From a virus, in the IMG/VR virus record IMGVR_UViG_3300009285_000893, positions 1-29,075 of that record: a stretch of DNA of 29,075 bases; one strand, given 5' to 3'. The notes under the pieces were generated by a model. It was not told the origin of the DNA. It searched no databases and saw only the letters and a list, made by a program, of their open reading frames with translations. Both the position numbers and the translations under genes were made by a program. Shown piece by piece: positions 16,871-21,400 of this stretch. Positions within the stretch are counted from its first letter, which is position 1. Every line of letters starts with the position of its first letter.

Positions 16871-17015
16871 ATCTGGGTGGGAGTTCCGGAATGTCCATTC
16901 CAGCAGCCTTAAGTTCCGGGTGTAAGCACCGTCCGCATATGAACCTCTGGTGTTTGGGACTGTGCACTAGCACTGGCTCGATTCCGCATAATGGGCATTT
17001 AGGTAACTCTGCCAT
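16824..17015 (-). CDS. Zinc-ribbon miniprotein
   Basis: The 63-residue product has a CPLC knuckle at residues 7-10 and CGRC at residues 27-30, 16 residues apart, a classic two-knuckle zinc ribbon. The rest is Pro/His-rich and polar. It follows the portal gene with a short gap containing TTAAATAG. It may bind nucleic acid or assist assembly. No named family can be given from the sequence alone. Confidence 0.72.
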   Translation of the reverse strand: MAELPKCPLCGIEPVLVHSPKHQRFICGRCLHPELKAAGMDIPELPPRYDPQEHSSQHEIQHA

Positions 17016-17036
17016 GTTTTCTCTGTTTCTTACTAT

Positions 17037-19076
17037 TTAATCGTTTTGGGTAGTATGTGGTTTTTCAGTATTTAAAACTACCTTCTCGTCATCAATCACT
17101 GCAGTGCCGGATGGTATCCACCTGCATCTACAAAAAGTGTGTAGTGGGATCATGCGCTTCATTTCATCAATAGAGTGAGTGCTTCCATTCATTCGACTGC
17201 AGTCTGGACATGTTCGATCGTCCATCCCGGCAATCCATTGGCCGTACTCGTACCCGAACTTCTCGTAATTTCTTCGTTGCCCTTCCGCGCTTGCCATCAC
17301 GAGTTCCGTGCGGGCTATCACGAAACTGCGGTACTCCTTTGGTATAACGAGTCCGGCACTGGTCTCGAGTGCCTTAACATAAGGATGTAGGTTCTTTGCG
17401 ATCTGGTTGACTGTATGATCTTCTTCGAAAGCCTGGATCAACACGTGCTTAACTTTTGGCGCATTGATTTCCTCAAACTCGTACCTGCTTCCGGGTCTTA
17501 TGACTTCCCCAGTTCTCGGGTCCGTCACCTCAGGTATCTTTCGCCTTCTAAAAGTATCAGCCTTAATCCCCGCAATTATGTCCTCCTTATACACCTTTGG
17601 AGCGTATCCAATGAACTCCTGAATCGTGTAATCCTTATCTAACTCCTCCTTGATATCATCGAACGATTCATGAACGTGCTCTAACTTCTCGGATTTCTCT
17701 AACTGCCTAACTGCTTCTTGTGCAGCCTGAGCATTGGCCTGTGCCATAAGCGCGGCGGCCGTAGGCGTCTCCCCAGCCTTGTCCATCACTTCATCAAGGT
17801 CTAGTAAATCCCAGAGTTTGCTTTCGAGCTTTCGCCTCATTTCATCACTTATGGTGCCAGTGGATGCTAGGCTAATGATCTCCTTAATTTTTCCGGCTTC
17901 CTCAAGCTTTTCCTTCTGGCTTTCAGATTTCCAGTTGAACTCCACAAACTCATTTTTGAAACCATTGATCCTAAGAAGGTTTTTGAATATTTGATCCTCA
18001 AGTGGTTGTTCTATAAATTCCTGAATGCTCTCGGCATGCCTCTCAAACGCCTCATGTTGTACTACTGCCAGTCCTTCTGGGATGTTTCCTTGACCGAGAA
18101 GTACTTGTGGTACCTCAAGGCCGTATATGATTTGATTTTCATAATGTTGGATGAATGGTTGAAAGTCAATAATTTTGCCTTGCGCCCCAATCAAGTCTAT
18201 TTCGACTCTGTGATCCGTTACCCATTCCTGATCGTTCCTGAGTGCCACGAGTTTGTTTTTGAATGCGGTTATGTCGTTGTTTCCTGCTGGATTGAGGTCG
18301 TTTCCCATCTTGACATGATAAGGCGCTCCGGCTTTCTTTCCAACTATGACGGCCATATCGTGTTCGAGATTGAGCTTGTCTTCAAGTATTGGGAGCAATG
18401 GCGATATTATGCTCAATCCATACGCGCTGTCTCCCAGTTTATTCCATGCGAAGTGAGCGATTTGTTCAGGAGCAAAATCGTTTTTTTTAAAGCGATTCTT
18501 GAAAAATTGGGTGTACCCTTTGACTGTTCCAAACCTGTCGCGTTTGACAAACATGAATTTGGGATTAAGAGGCTTCAGTAGGATGATTTGTCCAGAATCA
18601 GTCACTATCTCTAAAAAGGAATTACCATAGACTAGCATGTCTCGGACTACCCCTCGGAGTAGCGTGTCGAATTTTTGTTCTCTGATGAACAAATCCACTA
18701 TCTTTTTCGCATTCGGGTCTTTGCATGTGATGCTATACCCGCGTCCTGTGACGAAATCAACAGTCTTATTGATCCCTCCAGTGATTATGGGAACTTTAGT
18801 GTATGCGTTTTCTAGAACGGCATAATTAACTGGGTGGTCTTCTCCAATATCACGCATTATGGCATTCTGCAATTCTTGAGGTTCAACTTCTCCTGTGCTT
18901 TCCATAAGAAATTTATTGCTCACTTCACGAAGCATTGACGCATCCATTGTCTTAAGTGGTGTGTCTTCTATTTGGGTCTTAAGTTCATCCTGCTTTTTTA
19001 TGGAATCACATATGAAGAATTCAGTCTTGATTTTTGATGGGGTGGGGGATTTCTTGAATATGTCTTTGAATGCCAT
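17037..19076 (-). CDS. Portal protein fused to a MuF-type head morphogenesis domain
   Basis: The 679-residue product has a portal-like N-terminal two thirds: I-T-G-G-I-N-K-T-V-D-F-V-T-G-R-G-Y near residue 100, M-L-V-Y-G-N-S-F-L-E near 150, the P-L-N-P-K-F-M-F-V segment, and V-P-Q-V-L-L-G-Q near 325. A helical linker follows. The C-terminal part (about 500-660) carries the MuF signature: A-R-T-E-L-V-M-A-S-A-E-G-Q, then G-M-D-D-R-T-C-P-D-C-S-R-M-N-G, then H-T-F-C-R-C-R-W. Portals form the dodecameric DNA entry ring and MuF proteins are minor capsid components in contact with them. The start lies 28-29 nt downstream of a TATA-like box. Confidence 0.9.
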   Translation of the reverse strand: MAFKDIFKKSPTPSKIKTEFFICDSIKKQDELKTQIEDTPLKTMDASMLREVSNKFLMESTGEVEPQELQNAIMRDIGEDHPVNYAVLENAYTKVPIITGGINKTVDFVTGRGYSITCKDPNAKKIVDLFIREQKFDTLLRGVVRDMLVYGNSFLEIVTDSGQIILLKPLNPKFMFVKRDRFGTVKGYTQFFKNRFKKNDFAPEQIAHFAWNKLGDSAYGLSIISPLLPILEDKLNLEHDMAVIVGKKAGAPYHVKMGNDLNPAGNNDITAFKNKLVALRNDQEWVTDHRVEIDLIGAQGKIIDFQPFIQHYENQIIYGLEVPQVLLGQGNIPEGLAVVQHEAFERHAESIQEFIEQPLEDQIFKNLLRINGFKNEFVEFNWKSESQKEKLEEAGKIKEIISLASTGTISDEMRRKLESKLWDLLDLDEVMDKAGETPTAAALMAQANAQAAQEAVRQLEKSEKLEHVHESFDDIKEELDKDYTIQEFIGYAPKVYKEDIIAGIKADTFRRRKIPEVTDPRTGEVIRPGSRYEFEEINAPKVKHVLIQAFEEDHTVNQIAKNLHPYVKALETSAGLVIPKEYRSFVIARTELVMASAEGQRRNYEKFGYEYGQWIAGMDDRTCPDCSRMNGSTHSIDEMKRMIPLHTFCRCRWIPSGTAVIDDEKVVLNTEKPHTTQND

Positions 19077-19100
19077 GATTGTTAGTCTATGGTGGAGCCT

Positions 19101-19108
19101 TTATTTAA
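19101..19108 (-). promoter_or_regulatory. Archaeal TATA box candidate for the portal gene
   Basis: TTAAATAA on the minus strand is centred 28-29 nt before the portal ATG and is preceded by the purine-rich GACAGGA. The spacing predicts a transcript that starts within a few bases of the ATG. There is no Shine-Dalgarno sequence before this ATG, which fits a leaderless message. Confidence 0.6.
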
Positions 19109-19121
19109 TCCTGTCGGCTTT

Positions 19122-19289
19122 TTATTCCATATGCTTCTGATCGTGCTTTCTGCACACCGCGATATACTTCTTCACTATTTTTGGCAAGGTCATTTTCATG
19201 ATGTCTAAAGTGATGGGCATTGAAGTGATTGTTTCGGTCACGCTCATTGCCGTAGCTTGTCTACTGCAATAGTGGCACTTCTGCATCAT
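19122..19289 (-). CDS. Zinc-binding miniprotein (55 aa)
   Basis: A short frame starts at ATG 19289, overlapping the stop of the PIN-like gene as ATGA, behind GGGTGGG. It starts MMQKCHYCSRQATAMSVTET, has a second Cys/His group (V-C-R-K-H-D-Q-K-H) near the end, and stops at TAA 19124-19122. CxxC plus C-x-x-H is a plausible zinc site. It is below a 60-codon cutoff and easily missed. It closes the unit before the portal promoter. Function unknown. Confidence 0.68.
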   Translation of the reverse strand: MMQKCHYCSRQATAMSVTETITSMPITLDIMKMTLPKIVKKYIAVCRKHDQKHME

Positions 19290-19471
19290 ACCCACCCGTT
19301 AATCACTTCTTGCGAAGTCCGTATTTTTATTTTAAACATGCTCTCGAGCTCCACCCGATAATCAAGTATTCCGGCATCTAGAGTTATGAACACATCAGCT
19401 CCCACTTTACTGGCGGCCTTAAGCTGATTTAGGCTATCCATCCCATATACATCAATATATGATGTCTTCAT
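19286..19471 (-). CDS. Short PIN-like protein (C-terminal half of the fold)
   Basis: The 61-residue product starts at ATG 19471 with GGAGG 5 nt upstream and overlaps the radical SAM stop. Its sequence K-V-G-A-D-V-F-I-T-L-D-A-G-I-L-D-Y-R followed by K-I-K-I-R-T-S-Q-E-V-I matches the last third of PIN-domain proteins, where an A-D-x-x-I-T-x-D motif supplies acidic residues of the RNase site. The N-terminal part with the first catalytic Asp is missing, and I see no fragment of it upstream, where the radical SAM gene is intact. It may be a degraded toxin, an antitoxin-like decoy or an unrelated small fold. Confidence 0.6.
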   Translation of the reverse strand: MKTSYIDVYGMDSLNQLKAASKVGADVFITLDAGILDYRVELESMFKIKIRTSQEVINGWV

Positions 19472-20712
19472 TGACTCCTCCGCGCGAAATACTCGCCCCT
19501 CCTAATTTGTGCCAGTTCATGCATGCTAATCATGTCGTCCTCGCTCATCCTATCGTGCTCGAACAGTATCGGGACATCATGAGATTTATTGGCGTGATGC
19601 GCCATTGTGTCCCATCCCGGCTTGAGTTTGATTCCGTACTTCTCCGGGTTCGTAGTGAATGGCGTTCCGGGATACGGGGCGTACATGTAGTAGTCCCAAT
19701 CCTTGAAGTCCAGCTCGTTTATTGCATCGAGAGTCCTCAATATGTCATTTACCGTCTGGCCTGGAAGTCCTATGATGAAGTAGGCTTTCACGCCGATCCC
19801 GGCATCATTGCACCACTTCCACGCCTTTTTTTGAACATCCCATATTTTGCCTGTTCCTGCGCGTTTAGTGACTTCATCATTGATGCATTCGCCGCCGAAG
19901 CACAATTCCGTACATCCACTTTCCGCTAGTGCTTTGATGACTTCCTTATTAAGTAGGTCGCTGCGTGTAGTCGCTCTATATTTGAAATCGTAACCCCTTT
20001 CTTTCATGCTTTGTGCAATACTCAAGCTTCTTTTGGTGTTGAATGTGAAAACGTCGTCATAGAATATGAGTGCGGTTTTTCCCATCTCATTCCTGATGTA
20101 ATCCAGTTCATTCAGTACGTGCTCTGCGCTGTTGCTTCTGAACGTGCGATTGTTGATGGACTGATGGCAGAATCCGCAACCAAAAGAGCAACCACGACTT
20201 GTCATGATGTTTGCGGCAGGCCGATTATTATATCTTAGGTTGTAATCATTCCAGTGCGCCCGTATGGATTCCCGGTCAGGCATTCCGTACTGGTCTAGAT
20301 TTTGTGCGTAATTGCCACGATAAACGACTTCTTTGGCCTGTCCTTTCATGATATCCTTGATCAAGTTGAGTATTGCGGTCTCATTCTCTCCTTTAATGAT
20401 GTGGTCGAAGTATGGAAGGCCATGGGTGTTGTGTGTTACTGCCGGTCCAGCGGCTGCCGTGATGGCACCAAAACTTTTGGCTGATTTAGCTATACCAATA
20501 GAGACTTTCGTGTGAACCGTTGGGAACCCCACTATTACGATGTCACCTACGGATATTTGGGGTAGAAACACTTGATGATTAAGATCAGTGACTTTCACAT
20601 TCATTATTCCGTTTTTTTTCAACCAACTGCTTATACTGAGAGGTGCGAGAGGCATTATCAATCCAGGGTTTTCAAGTAAGCCTTGATCTGATGGAACAAT
20701 AAGGTGTATCAT
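19468..20712 (-). CDS. Radical SAM enzyme with N-terminal cobalamin-binding-like domain
   Basis: The 414-residue product contains C-S-F-G-C-G-F-C at residues 175-182, the CxxxCxxC site for a 4Fe-4S cluster. Y-D-D-V-F-T-F, F-G-G-E-C-I-N-D and I-G-L-P-G-Q-T downstream are typical radical SAM barrel segments. Residues 1-135 look like a Rossmann-type B12-binding domain (D-I-V-I-V-G-F-P-T-V-H and F-D-H-I-I-K-G-E-N-E-T), though the cobalamin-coordinating DxHxxG is not seen. Such class B enzymes methylate or otherwise modify unreactive carbons. The gene overlaps both neighbours and lies between terminase and portal, an odd place for a metabolic enzyme. The substrate is unknown; modification of a capsid protein, lipid, glycan or nucleic acid are all possible. 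Confidence 0.87.
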   Translation of the reverse strand: MIHLIVPSDQGLLENPGLIMPLAPLSISSWLKKNGIMNVKVTDLNHQVFLPQISVGDIVIVGFPTVHTKVSIGIAKSAKSFGAITAAAGPAVTHNTHGLPYFDHIIKGENETAILNLIKDIMKGQAKEVVYRGNYAQNLDQYGMPDRESIRAHWNDYNLRYNNRPAANIMTSRGCSFGCGFCHQSINNRTFRSNSAEHVLNELDYIRNEMGKTALIFYDDVFTFNTKRSLSIAQSMKERGYDFKYRATTRSDLLNKEVIKALAESGCTELCFGGECINDEVTKRAGTGKIWDVQKKAWKWCNDAGIGVKAYFIIGLPGQTVNDILRTLDAINELDFKDWDYYMYAPYPGTPFTTNPEKYGIKLKPGWDTMAHHANKSHDVPILFEHDRMSEDDMISMHELAQIRRGEYFARRSQ

Positions 20713-20915
20713 TTTGTCACCTTCACATAATACTCGCTTTCTTCAATTTTCTTGTACTCCCCACGCATTGTGATAGTGCTTTTACAAATCAGGCAGTCAT
20801 ACAAGTCGAAAGCCTTAGTTATCCCACGTTCAGAGGGCCATGTGCAGTTGTACTTTAGCACCTTATGATCGCATTCTTGTTCCTCGTGCATTATGTCATC
20901 TAGCTTAATTACCAT
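20709..20915 (-). CDS. Small Cys/His protein before the radical SAM gene
   Basis: The 68-residue product starts at ATG 20915 behind GGTGA and overlaps its upstream neighbour by 7 nt. It ends as ATGA on the radical SAM start. Cys and His occur as E-C-D-H-K, N-C-T-W and D-C-L-I-C, which can make one zinc site. The 15 bases around its own start and around the radical SAM start are identical (GAAGGTGACAAAATG). It may be an accessory partner of the enzyme; no family recognised. Confidence 0.68.
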   Translation of the reverse strand: MVIKLDDIMHEEQECDHKVLKYNCTWPSERGITKAFDLYDCLICKSTITMRGEYKKIEESEYYVKVTK

Positions 20916-21358
20916 TTTGTCACCTTCGGGTTGAGCGCCCGGTTTATCAATTCCACATCTTCTTTGCTGATCCTGTAATTGTCAGTCTGATTCAACACTA
21001 CAATCTTGATTTCTACTGGCTTGATAATGAGCGCGCTGGAGGCGTCCTGTGAACTTGGCGGTTCCAGGACTCTCGCATCGATCGTGGGGTGGTTTAGGTC
21101 CGAGAAGAAGGCGATTGCCGCCAGCGCGAGCATGATGAGGGTGAGTATGGCTAGGGATGCGGTCAACGGAAGAATCCCGGTTCGGGTTCCGTTGACCGCA
21201 TCTTTAGCCCTGCTCTCATGTGGAGGAGGCTGATGCAAAACAGCCTTATTCCATGAATTGAGCAGAGTGTCGAATGAATTCTGGAAAGCCCTGTCACTAT
21301 CATTGATGCGCATGCTTCTCCAGGTGTTGAATTGTGACTGTAATTTCGGAACCGCCAT
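20909..21358 (-). CDS. Single-pass membrane protein whose gene holds a large inverted repeat
   Basis: The 149-residue product has a polar helical N-terminal half (F-D-T-L-L-N-S-W-N-K-A), a transmembrane helix at about residues 65-87 (A-I-L-T-L-I-M-L-A-L-A-A-I-A-F-F) and a C-terminal soluble part ending I-S-K-E-D-V-E-L-I-N-R-A-L-N-P. Codons 53-68, just before the helix, lie on a perfect 16-bp inverted repeat (21156-21202). The ATG has no Shine-Dalgarno sequence but sits 29-30 nt after a TATA box, so it is probably leaderless. The function is unknown. It opens the unit that contains the radical SAM enzyme. Confidence 0.72.
   Translation of the reverse strand: MAVPKLQSQFNTWRSMRINDSDRAFQNSFDTLLNSWNKAVLHQPPPHESRAKDAVNGTRTGILPLTASLAILTLIMLALAAIAFFSDLNHPTIDARVLEPPSSQDASSALIIKPVEIKIVVLNQTDNYRISKEDVELINRALNPKVTKW
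21156..21202. repeat. Perfect 16-bp inverted repeat with 15-nt loop
   Basis: Arms GATGCGGTCAACGGAA (21156-21171) and TTCCGTTGACCGCATC (21187-21202) are exact reverse complements around a 15-base loop that itself contains CCCG and CGGG. The element lies inside a membrane-protein gene, and in both orientations it encodes D-A-V-N-G at one end and P-L-T-A-S at the other. It could form a stable RNA hairpin or a cruciform. Confidence 0.9.
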
Positions 21359-21383
21359 CCCGCTATTACTGACGTTTTTTTAA

Positions 21384-21391
21384 GTATTTAA
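21384..21391 (-). promoter_or_regulatory. Archaeal TATA box candidate upstream of the 149-aa membrane protein
   Basis: TTAAATAC is centred 29-30 nt before ATG 21358 and is followed by TTAAAAA. The 15-mer ATTAAATACTTAAAA recurs before the membrane-protein gene at 26545. There is no Shine-Dalgarno before the ATG, so a leaderless transcript is likely. Confidence 0.65.
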
Positions 21392-21400
21392 TTATTATCA

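Noticed and set aside
18470-18500. Slippery-looking A8-C run in the portal gene
   Set aside because: It encodes K-K-N inside a long intact frame and no open alternative frame of note follows, so it is just Lys-Lys-Asn codons.
17991-18581. 196-codon plus-strand frame opposite the portal gene
   Set aside because: Antisense shadow of a clearly recognisable portal protein.
20600-20630. Slippery-looking A8-C run in the radical SAM gene
   Set aside because: Same reasoning: the zero frame continues through a conserved domain and frameshifted frames close soon.
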